Below are positions 43,633 to 52,208 of a stretch of 64,000 bases of DNA, piece after piece. The notes under the pieces are model-generated. The model worked only from the letters and a program-made list of their open reading frames with translations, made no database searches and had not been told where the DNA came from. This DNA comes from Paenibacillus aestuarii (lineage in GTDB: Bacteria; Bacillota; Bacilli; Paenibacillales; NBRC-103111): assembly GCF_027789125.1 (NCBI RefSeq), contig NZ_JAQFVF010000023.1:248001-312000 (forward strand), in the 5' to 3' direction. The position numbers and the translations under genes were made by a program. Position 1 is the first letter of the stretch; each line of letters begins with the position of its first letter.

Positions 43633-45933
43633 TCAATAGGCAAAAGCTGCTATCGACGTCATCTGACATCTGCTGCGTACGACCTGACAGCCGAGCAGGC
43701 CAGAATTATCCATGATTTTCATCAATTGCGGAATAAACCATAGTCGAATGCTGCTGACCGCTGATCCTTGCATATAAGTTGCATGTTCAAGCAAATTTTT
43801 TCCTGTTTGGAGTTCAATCAACGCTTGCATACGGGCCATTAGCTTCTCATTATTACTGTGCATCAACAGGAAGATGCGTAAATAATCCTTATATGTCAAA
43901 TTAAGCACGGAGACAGACAGCTTGGACGTTAGTTCCACTGCGTCGCCCTTGGTTAATTTTTGCATATCCTGAAGAGCCTTCACTGCCCCTTCAGCAGCTG
44001 CAGTTAAAAATACGAGCAACGGCGATCCGATATTCAGCAGCTCTTTCTCAGGATCCATGAGCGCTTCAAGCGTACGGATCGCAAGGCGAAATGAGAACAT
44101 TTCCGCGTAAGCGGAAGACATATTAGCCGCACATGAAGAGAAACCGTAAATCAGATACTCAACCTCTTGATTAGTTAACATATGTGAACCCACATCGACA
44201 ATCTCGTGAGCGACTTTGGGATTACCCGAGGCATCTTGCTCCAGCCCATACGTTCGATAGTTGAATTTGGTTAAAGCGAATTCATTCACATAGAGCTCAT
44301 CCCTTAATGTGGCTGCCGCCTGGGTAAACATGCTGAGCATGTTCATCGCCTTTAAACTAGCAGTCTCCGACTTATCCAAGTCGTAGGCGATTTCACTCCC
44401 GATGGATGATTCTTGCGCATTCACTTCCCGATATTTCTGATAATAGCCGTTATTCCCGCTCCCATTTCCTTGAAGACGCTGAAAGTAGTCGCGCTCACTA
44501 TTGGGCCCAAGCAGCATACTGCATCCGCCAATTGATTGCTTCACTTGATCCAGCACAACCTGTATTTTATTTTTTTGCTCACTCGAGCGCTGTTTAATGG
44601 AGCCGCTTTTACTCATTCTTGCTTGCTCCAGCGCGTTTTGTTTGCCGTAAAAATCATTTGAGCGGCTGTTATAAGCATCATTGGCTGTTAAGGCTTTATT
44701 CGTATTGTCCGTGGTATACAAATAAACGGATTCTACAATTTGCTGAAAAGCAGTGAACAAAGCGGAGATTTCGGCAGCCGCCGTCTGATAATTATAGAAA
44801 TAGTCATCGCCATAAACGACTATGCTTTGAAACGCTTCATACGCTTTGGTTTGATTGCCATTTTCTTCTTGCAGCCCTCCTAGCTTCTCACGAATTTCAT
44901 CGTTTTTTTGCTTCGCTTTGCGCAATACAGGCTCAATCCGCTGCTGCAGTTCGCTGATCTTCGCGCCATTCGCTACAACTTCCTGTTTAATCACCGTAAT
45001 TAATTCGGCATACTGTAGCAATAGATTTATAATTCGTTCTAAATCAGACTGTTTTTGCGTTAACGCTCGCGCTTGAGCTTCCAGGGCTCGTATGTTTTGT
45101 ATAATCGCTCCAATACTTGCTGCTGCTTGAGCTCCAGCCTGGCTAAGAGCAACGATTGACATGTTCGCATCGGAAATTGATTTCTGGACAGACGTTAATT
45201 GAACCTTGACATTATTTAGTTCACTTCGAACGCCATCAATGGTGTGCACGCCTACTTGGGAAGCGATACCGTCTAATTGACGGATACGATCTTGGTAAAA
45301 GGTATGATAGGATAGCGTTTTGGCGTGCATTTCCTCGGCATAACGCCATGCTTCATCAAGCGCTTCTTCCCGCTGCTCCAATAAACGGCCAAGTTCATCC
45401 GCATGTTGGGAAAACTCGGAGCCCTCCTGGAAATGATCGGATGCACCACTCTTTTTGAATTTGTCGAGAATTTCCAGCGTATACTCAATTGGCGCCTTAA
45501 TTTTCATGTCCTCCAAAATTTGCTGCTTAAAAATAACATGACTGGCCAAGGAATATACAGGTGTTATGCGAGAAGCATTATCTAGCGGCTTGTTGTCGAC
45601 ATAGTGAAATGAGCCAGGTGACACCGAACTGGAAAGGTTTTGCGCAAATACGTTACTGAACACGCTCTCTGTTTCTTCCCTATTCAGTCCTAAACCGTAC
45701 AGCCCCATCGCTTGCAAATCGGGTTCGTAAGCTGACATCACGGACCGAACAGCGGTCTTTACCGCTGTTTCACTTTCTTTTTCCGCTAGCTTTATCCTGG
45801 CAAAATCTATGAGAACAGCTTGAAAGAAAAAGATCGGTACAATGATTAAAATTAAATAAATGGACACGGTGCCGCGCTGGGATTTGGAAAAATTATGTAA
45901 GAAATCCCCTCTGCTAATTGTGAATGACAACAA
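43633..45933 (-). CDS. Large TadG-like pilus-locus protein
   Basis: 766 aa. An N-terminal membrane anchor (GTVSIYLILIIVPIFFFQAVLIDFARIKLAEKESE) is typical of TadG-like proteins. A long coiled coil follows (about 220-340, with RALEAQARALTQKQSDLERI), then a mixed C-terminal half. No von Willebrand domain is seen, unlike proteobacterial TadG. The TTG start has AAAGG 5 nt upstream and overlaps the end of the preceding TadE-like gene. Probably surface-anchored. Confidence 0.7.
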   Translation of the reverse strand: MLSFTISRGDFLHNFSKSQRGTVSIYLILIIVPIFFFQAVLIDFARIKLAEKESETAVKTAVRSVMSAYEPDLQAMGLYGLGLNREETESVFSNVFAQNLSSSVSPGSFHYVDNKPLDNASRITPVYSLASHVIFKQQILEDMKIKAPIEYTLEILDKFKKSGASDHFQEGSEFSQHADELGRLLEQREEALDEAWRYAEEMHAKTLSYHTFYQDRIRQLDGIASQVGVHTIDGVRSELNNVKVQLTSVQKSISDANMSIVALSQAGAQAAASIGAIIQNIRALEAQARALTQKQSDLERIINLLLQYAELITVIKQEVVANGAKISELQQRIEPVLRKAKQKNDEIREKLGGLQEENGNQTKAYEAFQSIVVYGDDYFYNYQTAAAEISALFTAFQQIVESVYLYTTDNTNKALTANDAYNSRSNDFYGKQNALEQARMSKSGSIKQRSSEQKNKIQVVLDQVKQSIGGCSMLLGPNSERDYFQRLQGNGSGNNGYYQKYREVNAQESSIGSEIAYDLDKSETASLKAMNMLSMFTQAAATLRDELYVNEFALTKFNYRTYGLEQDASGNPKVAHEIVDVGSHMLTNQEVEYLIYGFSSCAANMSSAYAEMFSFRLAIRTLEALMDPEKELLNIGSPLLVFLTAAAEGAVKALQDMQKLTKGDAVELTSKLSVSVLNLTYKDYLRIFLLMHSNNEKLMARMQALIELQTGKNLLEHATYMQGSAVSSIRLWFIPQLMKIMDNSGLLGCQVVRSRCQMTSIAAFAY

Positions 45934-46867
45934 CGATGCCTTTGCGTTCCAATTCTTTACGAAAATTTGCTGAAGGTACTTCCTTTTGATTCGTTCCTTT
46001 TTTGAAGAAATGCCAGACCACCCCTTTCACCTGTGTTCCTTGTTCCAGCAGTTCTACATCTTTGAGCATTTGGTCGTTTCTTAGCTGCGATTCCATCACG
46101 CTATAATAGGCTTGATGCGCGATGCCTTGAGCATCCAGGGCGTCAATCGTCCTGCTTTTACCAGATGGTGTACTGAAGACAACTTCTTTGCCACCCACCA
46201 ACGATTTTAGATAGGCAGCGGCTTGACGCTCTGAAGTGATCTTGACGCCTTCGCCAGACAAGCCTTGTGCCGGCTCCTTCAACGCAGCCTTTGCTTCTTG
46301 AGCGGTTATGCGGCCTTTAATTTCTTTCATATATGTGCGGGTAATATCCGTAATTCGAATTAGTTCCACGGGATCGACAACATAAGCGATCGATTGGCCA
46401 GTCGTGACCCCGGAATCAAACAGTTTAAGCGCAAAAGTGGGGAACAAAAACGGTTTATGAAGATTGACCTCAATTTTTCGCACAAGTAAGTAATTGGAGT
46501 ATCGAACTACGCCATTGATGCCGGAAGGCAAAATTTCCCTTGACCTCGCTAGCTTGCTTTCTACGAGCCCCATCCCCTCACTGCCGGCAGAAGGGACATT
46601 GACTTCCGTTGAGCCCTTTGTAAATAACATGCCGAATAGATCTGACATACTGTCTTGTGCCAACCGCCAATACAAACCGTCTCTTTCTTTCGGATTAAAA
46701 TGACCCGTCACAACGTCTTTGTGAGAGTTGTCCCATGTGTAAGCAAGCCGTTCCGCTGTTGTTCGGGCCATTTGCTCGACATAAACTTTTTGATACACAT
46801 ACATCCCGATGAACAGTAACGTTATGGTGCAGACTAGAATTGCCGGAAATATAAGAGAAGCTTCCAT
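45914..46867 (-). CDS. TadE-like protein, 5' end lost in a deletion
   Basis: 317 aa from ATG 46867. It begins MEASLIFPAILVCTITLLF, the TadE membrane helix. In-frame upstream codons read DYGEQGSFT, the expected cytosolic leader, but no start codon lies ahead of them because the CpaF fragment joins here. AGGGGAG lies 7 nt before the internal ATG, so a shortened protein could still be made. The soluble part (about 60-317) has no recognised domain. See the deletion finding. Confidence 0.7.
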   Translation of the reverse strand: MEASLIFPAILVCTITLLFIGMYVYQKVYVEQMARTTAERLAYTWDNSHKDVVTGHFNPKERDGLYWRLAQDSMSDLFGMLFTKGSTEVNVPSAGSEGMGLVESKLARSREILPSGINGVVRYSNYLLVRKIEVNLHKPFLFPTFALKLFDSGVTTGQSIAYVVDPVELIRITDITRTYMKEIKGRITAQEAKAALKEPAQGLSGEGVKITSERQAAAYLKSLVGGKEVVFSTPSGKSRTIDALDAQGIAHQAYYSVMESQLRNDQMLKDVELLEQGTQVKGVVWHFFKKGTNQKEVPSANFRKELERKGIVVVIHN

Positions 46868-47448
46868 CGTAAAGCTCCCCTGTTCGCCATAATCCGCAGA
46901 AGCTCAGCCGCCTCCTCGGTCAAGCTTCCTCTGCGGATCAAATCAACCATCAGCATCGGCTTATCAGGGAATTTCCGGATCGTGAGCGTTGGGCCGCTAA
47001 GCGAAGCAGGCGGAAGCACGACATTGACCCTGGATCCATCCTGCAGACGAGCGTCAACAATAGGTGACCCTTGATTCACTATGCGATTCACTTTGGCCAC
47101 AATCGTTTGAATCAGATCTTCCAGCTTTTCCTCACTCTCAAAAACGTCACCAAACCGCTGTACAGCTCCATGCTGCTCGATAAAAATATCATTAGGACCG
47201 TTAACCATAATTTCTGTCACGGATGGATCGTCAAGCAACGGCTGCAAAACATCCAGCCCGCGGAAAGAATGAAAAATCCGCAGCACTGCGTCCCGAATTT
47301 CACTGGATGTCCATCCCATCTGCGCAGCCTTCCCAAATACGGCCTCTTCAATCAGCTCACTAAGCTGCTCATCACTCACCGTGCTGGAGAGATCGAGCCT
47401 TTCCTTGATCTGCTGCTTCAATTCAAGGTACACGGTTTGATATATCAA
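46834..47448 (-). pseudogene. CpaF/TadA secretion ATPase, truncated
   Basis: 204 codons, against about 450 normally. The N-terminal and middle parts are normal: DVLQPLLDDPSVTEIMVNGP and VNVVLPPASLSGPTLTIRKFPDKP are CpaF signatures. After SLTEEAAELLRIM the expected Walker A region (GGTGSGKTT) is missing. The frame instead crosses about 30 bp belonging to the TadE-like gene in another reading frame and stops at 46834. With no Walker A, Walker B or His box, ATPase activity must be lost. The TTG start overlaps the stop of the CpaE-like gene. Confidence 0.85.
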
Positions 47449-48563
47449 CCTGCTGCTCCAATATGTTCACTCAGGCGGGGTGGGGAACCAAATAAACAAG
47501 CTTGATAGGCATCATACACCTGCTCGGAAAACAGTGGAAATTGCCAGACCTGCTCTGCCGCATGAACGGATTTCCATTCCGGAATATATGGCAAATAGCC
47601 GCTAATCACATGTGATCCGAGCATGGAAAAGTCATTAACGATTTTGCCCGTGTATTTACTAATAAGAAAATGAACATTGCGGGTATCCCCTAACATTTGC
47701 ATGAATTCCCTTGTTTTAAAAAGATCATTTAAATCATCCATTATCAGCCACAACACATGATCACTTAGCTCTAAACACTTGATAATTCTTGGATGAACAG
47801 ATGCTTCCAAGTCAACAATGATCACATCATACTTGTTTAACGAAGCAAGCGTTTCAAGCAGCAGACTGACATCCTCCCCCGTCATGTCATGCATTTCCCT
47901 TATGTGCCCAGTTGGACTCAAATAGTCGACCCGCCATCTGGGATCGTGCGATTTTAGCAGCTCCAGCTTGGGACCGCTCAGTTCGGGCTTGCTTTTCACA
48001 TAATATAAGAACTGGGACAATCCTGCTCGATCACCCTGCAGCCACAACGTCGCCGAACTGACCGTCTCCAAGCTCAAATAAAACACTCGCTCTCCGCGAA
48101 AACATAATTGCTTCGCTAAGTGGATGGCGGTCATCGTCTTACCGTTGCTGCCTGTGCTGCCATAGATGGAAACGATCCGCGTATGCCGGCTAATCTGACT
48201 GGCGGCAGGAACTTGACCAGACTCTGCATATAGAGCAATGATTCGTGCCGTCAACTGATTCAACGATTGAAATCGATAAACAGAAGGGAATTTCGATTCT
48301 TTCTCCTCACGTACTGCCTGTGTGTCACTCAATCTAATAATGCATACGGACATACCTTTGTTTTGAAAAAGCTGCATAAACGAATCAGAAAATAAAAATA
48401 TCCCATCCTGCTGCGGCCGATTCACAAGTTCCTGCACAAGCTCCGCTTGCGAAAATAGCTTGACCTGCAGCTGCTCTGCGTACTCGGAACTGCGGATGTA
48501 AGATGCTAGACGCTCCGCATAAACCGTATCCTGATCCAGGACATGAAGCTGAATTTTATTCAT
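47445..48563 (-). CDS. CpaE-like MinD/ParA-type ATPase
   Basis: About 372 aa. The N-terminal ~120 residues resemble a receiver-like domain. The second part is a MinD/ParA-like P-loop domain with a deviant Walker A GSTGSNGKTMTA and VIIVDLEASVHP. CpaE proteins help to localise Tad secretion. ATG 48563 has AAAGGAGA 5 nt upstream; the longer frame covers a separate small ORF. It overlaps the truncated cpaF by TTGA. Confidence 0.82.
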   Translation of the reverse strand: MNKIQLHVLDQDTVYAERLASYIRSSEYAEQLQVKLFSQAELVQELVNRPQQDGIFLFSDSFMQLFQNKGMSVCIIRLSDTQAVREEKESKFPSVYRFQSLNQLTARIIALYAESGQVPAASQISRHTRIVSIYGSTGSNGKTMTAIHLAKQLCFRGERVFYLSLETVSSATLWLQGDRAGLSQFLYYVKSKPELSGPKLELLKSHDPRWRVDYLSPTGHIREMHDMTGEDVSLLLETLASLNKYDVIIVDLEASVHPRIIKCLELSDHVLWLIMDDLNDLFKTREFMQMLGDTRNVHFLISKYTGKIVNDFSMLGSHVISGYLPYIPEWKSVHAAEQVWQFPLFSEQVYDAYQACLFGSPPRLSEHIGAAG

Positions 48564-48595
48564 CGAGGTCTCCTTTACCGGAAATGAATGGCCAT

Positions 48596-48679
48596 TCACA
48601 CCAAAAAACCGCTTGCGATGATCACACAACTGATAATCCCCATGACGATCGCAATTCGAGCTGCTGTCGCCTGCTTCAT
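48596..48679 (-). CDS. 27-aa single-helix membrane peptide
   Basis: ATG 48679 to TGA 48596-48598 encodes a 27-residue peptide starting MKQATAARIAIVMGI, a single hydrophobic helix after a basic start. AAGGAGT lies 7 nt upstream, as good a ribosome binding site as any in the locus. It could be the remaining membrane anchor of a CpaB-like protein, which often precedes CpaE, or an independent microprotein. It is the first reading unit before the CpaE-like gene. Confidence 0.5.
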   Translation of the reverse strand: MKQATAARIAIVMGIISCVIIASGFLV

Positions 48680-48724
48680 GCATCACACTCCTTGTTAATC
48701 GGCTTCACAAATTTGCATAGGAAC

Positions 48725-48778
48725 AAAACAAATAGCACCGCTGATTGTAGAGAAATGCTCTCCACCATCAACGGTGCT
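48725..48778 (-). terminator. Terminator between thioesterase and Tad locus
   Basis: An 18-bp imperfect stem with AGCACCG (48778-48772 on the minus strand) and CGGTGCT (48740-48734), then ATTTGTTTTG. It limits read-through from the thioesterase gene into the pilus genes. Confidence 0.75.
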
Positions 48779-48835
48779 TCCGCTTCGTTATTATACAATT
48801 AAATTCATTATATCACAAAATATGGCAAAATCAAT

Positions 48836-49375
48836 CTATATTTCCCACGGATATTTCATTGTGAAATGTCCTGCTAACTTCCTGCTCTCTTCTCGGCGAA
48901 TACGGCGAATTTCCGCCCGTTGAGGCGCAGATTCGTGCAGTTTGATCTCTTCTTCCGTCTCCGGAACGACTATAGGAACCGCTGCCGGCTTATTATTATC
49001 ATCCAAAGCGACAAAGGTCAGAAACGAGGTTGCCGCAATTCGCCGTGCACCGGTTTTCAGATCCTCGGTTACCACTTTCACAAAAACTTCCATCGATGTT
49101 TTCCCTGTCCAAGTTACAAATGACTCGAGACAAACGGAATCCGACGTGTGGATCGGATACAAAAAGTCTACAGAATCCGTGGAAGCTGTAACGACGGAGC
49201 GACGGCAATGTTTGTGTGCAGCGATCGAGGCGATATCATCAATATACGACATCAGCTTGCCGCCGAACAGCGTATTATGATTGTTCACATCCGTTGGGAA
49301 GATCCTTGAAGTTTTGAAGCATCTGGACTCTCTTGAAAAACGTTTTTCCATTTCCATTTCCATTTCCATTTCCAT
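48836..49375 (-). CDS. Acyl-CoA thioesterase (hotdog), repeat-initiated
   Basis: About 179 aa. TSRIFPTDVNNHNTLFGGKLMSYIDDIASIAAHKH and VTASTDSVDFLYPIHTSDSV match the same YkhA-like family as 24889-25374. The N-terminus is five Met-Glu pairs from a five-unit ATGGAA repeat, so five in-frame ATGs (49375, 49369, 49363, 49357, 49351) follow AAGAGGG. The second ATG has the best spacing. It lies between the kinase gene and the CpaE-like gene but has no obvious pilus role. Confidence 0.85.
   Translation of the reverse strand: MEMEMEMEMEKRFSRESRCFKTSRIFPTDVNNHNTLFGGKLMSYIDDIASIAAHKHCRRSVVTASTDSVDFLYPIHTSDSVCLESFVTWTGKTSMEVFVKVVTEDLKTGARRIAATSFLTFVALDDNNKPAAVPIVVPETEEEIKLHESAPQRAEIRRIRREESRKLAGHFTMKYPWEI
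49345..49374 (-). repeat. Five-unit hexanucleotide repeat at a translation start
   Basis: Five exact TTTCCA units on the plus strand (TGGAAA on the minus strand) directly after the ribosome binding site of the thioesterase gene, each adding one in-frame ATG. Confidence 0.9.
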
Positions 49376-49395
49376 AGACCCTCTTTTCAATCATT

Positions 49396-51042
49396 TCATC
49401 TTCTGAATCGGGAAAATAATGATACCCTAGCCCGTGGCCGCTGCCGCAACAATACAGCTTCAGGCATAATAGCCCGAAGCAAGGGCTGCATCGTCTGCTC
49501 TAGACGCGACAAGACTTGCTGCTGATCTTGGACGCATTCACCTTTCTGGACTGCGCGCATGACCACTTCCGCGGATATTTCCGGAATGGTGCAAAATGGC
49601 GCTTCAGGCAGCGAATCCACCCATTCCTTGTGCAACTGTCCGACTTCCAGCCGATTGACAAGATAGCGCACATGTATGCCTCGCGCACGGTAAGACTCCA
49701 ATAGCTGCAAAAGGGCCAGCGAGCTTGGGCGATTGCATTTGCCCGGAGACGCATCCAATACAACGACGATCTCGTCTGCGCAAGCCATCAGCTCCTGCAC
49801 TGAGGCATCCTGCCACTTTGTAGATATGTCCATGATCACGACCGGCTGTTTCACAGCATGCAGCAGTTTAAAAGAATCAGACGGCTGCCACGTTCCTTGA
49901 AACCCCTCCGGCTGAAGGGGCACCCACGTGGTAAACCCTCTACGCCATGGCACAGTATCCACCGGCGATTGGCCGGAGGAAAGCACAGCAGCCGCATAGG
50001 CATAATGGGCAGGCGCTTGCTGATCGCCATAAAGCAGCATATACAAATCCGGCTCTATAGCTGGATGCTCGACGACGGCATGAGGAACTTGCAGGTGATC
50101 CAACAGCCTTGCCAGCGAAACGGCGGCAAAGGTGGATCCTGCTCCGGCAAATAAGCCCCCGACAAGGATCAGCTTGTCCGACACCTGCGTAGACACTGGC
50201 TGCTTGCGGCTCATCCTGCCCTTCGGCTCGCCTGCCACGCGCGCCGTATCCGCATCAAGTGCGCGAAGCCGATGCTTCACTTCCAACGCCGACTGGCAGC
50301 GCAGCTCAGGCGACTCTTGCAGCAGGAGCTCAATCGTCGACGCTAACGGCTCCGGCACTTTAGCGCGCAAGCTCCCCATGTGCTGCCGTTGATAGGCGTA
50401 CCGCCCGCGTGTCAGCAAATAGTACAGCATGGCCCCCAGCGTGTATAAATCCGAACGGGCATCCGTTTGCAAGCCCATAAACTGCTCCGGTGCCGCAAAA
50501 CCGACCGTGCCGATTTGCACGGTATCCGCTTGCTGTCCGATCGCGTAATGCCTGGCAACGCCAAAATCGATGAGTCTCACCATGTCGTGCTCGCCAAGCA
50601 TTACATTGGACGGCTTCAAATCGCGATAAATAATCGGCCGAGGCTGAAATGTATGCAAATAATGAAACAAATCGCACAATTGAATGGCAATCTGGATCAC
50701 TTGCGATAACGGTAGCTCCCTGCCTTGTTGTTCAAACAGATCCTGCAAGGTCGGACCTTGAATATAATCCATAACCATATAACAGCTGCCGGTATCCGTC
50801 GAAAAATAATCCACTAATTGCGGCATCTGCGGGTGCTGCAACCTCGCCAGCATCTCCGCCTCTTCCAAAAAGGAATCAGGATCAGCGGCAAATCCAGCAC
50901 ACTCTTTGATCGCCCAGCGCTTTCCTTTCAGCTTCAGATCTTCAGCTAAATACACTTTTCCCATTCCGCCCTGACCGAGCAAGGAAAGAATCCGATATCT
51001 GCCGCCTAAATCAGCGCCAATGATTCTTTGTTGATTAGGCAC
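49396..51042 (-). CDS. Ser/Thr kinase fused to MinD-like domain
   Basis: 548 aa. Kinase domain at about 15-260: GQGGMGKVY, ATP-binding Lys46 in AIKE, YRDLKPSNV (Tyr replaces the usual His), LIDFGVAR and AAPEQF. A linker is followed by a MinD/ParA-like region from about residue 290 with a degenerate P-loop GAGSTFAAVSLARLL lacking the usual Lys. No membrane span. GTG start. It likely phosphorylates partners recognised by the FHA protein of the same locus. Confidence 0.85.
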   Translation of the reverse strand: MPNQQRIIGADLGGRYRILSLLGQGGMGKVYLAEDLKLKGKRWAIKECAGFAADPDSFLEEAEMLARLQHPQMPQLVDYFSTDTGSCYMVMDYIQGPTLQDLFEQQGRELPLSQVIQIAIQLCDLFHYLHTFQPRPIIYRDLKPSNVMLGEHDMVRLIDFGVARHYAIGQQADTVQIGTVGFAAPEQFMGLQTDARSDLYTLGAMLYYLLTRGRYAYQRQHMGSLRAKVPEPLASTIELLLQESPELRCQSALEVKHRLRALDADTARVAGEPKGRMSRKQPVSTQVSDKLILVGGLFAGAGSTFAAVSLARLLDHLQVPHAVVEHPAIEPDLYMLLYGDQQAPAHYAYAAAVLSSGQSPVDTVPWRRGFTTWVPLQPEGFQGTWQPSDSFKLLHAVKQPVVIMDISTKWQDASVQELMACADEIVVVLDASPGKCNRPSSLALLQLLESYRARGIHVRYLVNRLEVGQLHKEWVDSLPEAPFCTIPEISAEVVMRAVQKGECVQDQQQVLSRLEQTMQPLLRAIMPEAVLLRQRPRARVSLFSRFRR

Positions 51043-51127
51043 GTAAACAAATCGCCCCCTCTACTGATAAGTTTCACCTTGATTATAAGAGGGGGACAAT
51101 TAAAAATCTAGATTAATTTTCCAATTT

Positions 51128-52165
51128 CTATAACTTTTGCAAATAGAGCGTCAGCTCTTCACGGTTGTGGAACAATTGCTTGGCTTTAATAAGAAACATA
51201 GACGACTCGAACACTTGCATCAGTTCGCGAATCGTTTGGAACGGTTTTTTATGCATCAGCTTCACCGTAATAATCGCCGTACCACCGCTTTGCAACGCGT
51301 ACAACAGATCGGCGACAAGCCGTGCCATCTGACGCGGACTCCAGCTCATATCGCAGACGAGCAGATCGAACTCATCTTGCCTGAGCTTGACGTCACCGGC
51401 ATTCTTCTTATATACGGTCAGCATCGGATTCCCAAGCAAGCTGGGATGCATGGCGGCAGGATCGATGGCCGTCACGCGCAAGCCCCGTTCGAGCAGGAAC
51501 GACGTCCATCCGCCAGGAGCGGCGCCAATATCCAATGCAGCACGAGCGCAGCTGAAATCCAGCCCAAAGCGCTGCTCAGCTTCCAGCAGCTTGAATTTGG
51601 CACGGGATATTTGATCTTCTTCCTTATGGAAGCGAATCGCTCCGCCCGACCAGTCGGATAAATTATCCGCAGGCGCGGAAATGCCGGCATACAGCTTGTT
51701 CGCACTCACATAGACCGAGACGATGCGATCGGCATACCGGACGACAGGCTCAGCTTGAAGTTCACCCGTTATCACTTCATCCAGCGCTGCTTTCACGGCA
51801 AAAGGCGCATACGGTACGTCGGCCTTTTCCTCTTTGCGCACTTGCACGGCAATTTTATCCCCAGGCTGTACCAGCCCTTGGGACGGTAAATCCGCGAGCC
51901 AAGCTTGCAGCGCATCCAAGTCCTCATCCGAGCGGCTCAGCTCCCATTCCTGCTGCACCGGCTGGATATGCCTTAGAAAAATCGGCTCCTGCTCCTTCAA
52001 GGTTGTGAATACTTCTTGCAGATCTGCAGCAGTTTCGAACAGGAACACTTCCGTCGGCACAAGCAGCGAAAACTTGGCGGCTGGAAACAGCCTGCGGATC
52101 TCTTCCTGCGCATACTGGGCAAATCCGTGATTCGACGTGCAAATACATTTGGCTAACGTAGTCAT
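51128..52165 (-). CDS. RlmM/FtsJ-like rRNA methyltransferase
   Basis: 345 aa. The SAM-binding motif ALDIGAAPGGWTSFLL lies near residue 215. A K-D-K-E type catalytic set is visible: SRAKFKLLEAE, LVCDMSW, ITVKLMHKK and HNREELTLYL. The N-terminal ~150 residues resemble the THUMP-containing arm of RlmM, suggesting 2'-O-ribose methylation of RNA. AAAGGATG lies before the ATG. Distinct unit between the kinase and ABC genes. Confidence 0.82.
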   Translation of the reverse strand: MTTLAKCICTSNHGFAQYAQEEIRRLFPAAKFSLLVPTEVFLFETAADLQEVFTTLKEQEPIFLRHIQPVQQEWELSRSDEDLDALQAWLADLPSQGLVQPGDKIAVQVRKEEKADVPYAPFAVKAALDEVITGELQAEPVVRYADRIVSVYVSANKLYAGISAPADNLSDWSGGAIRFHKEEDQISRAKFKLLEAEQRFGLDFSCARAALDIGAAPGGWTSFLLERGLRVTAIDPAAMHPSLLGNPMLTVYKKNAGDVKLRQDEFDLLVCDMSWSPRQMARLVADLLYALQSGGTAIITVKLMHKKPFQTIRELMQVFESSMFLIKAKQLFHNREELTLYLQKL

Positions 52166-52208
52166 AGCGACATCCTTTACTTATACAAACACATGATGTT
52201 GTAGTCTA

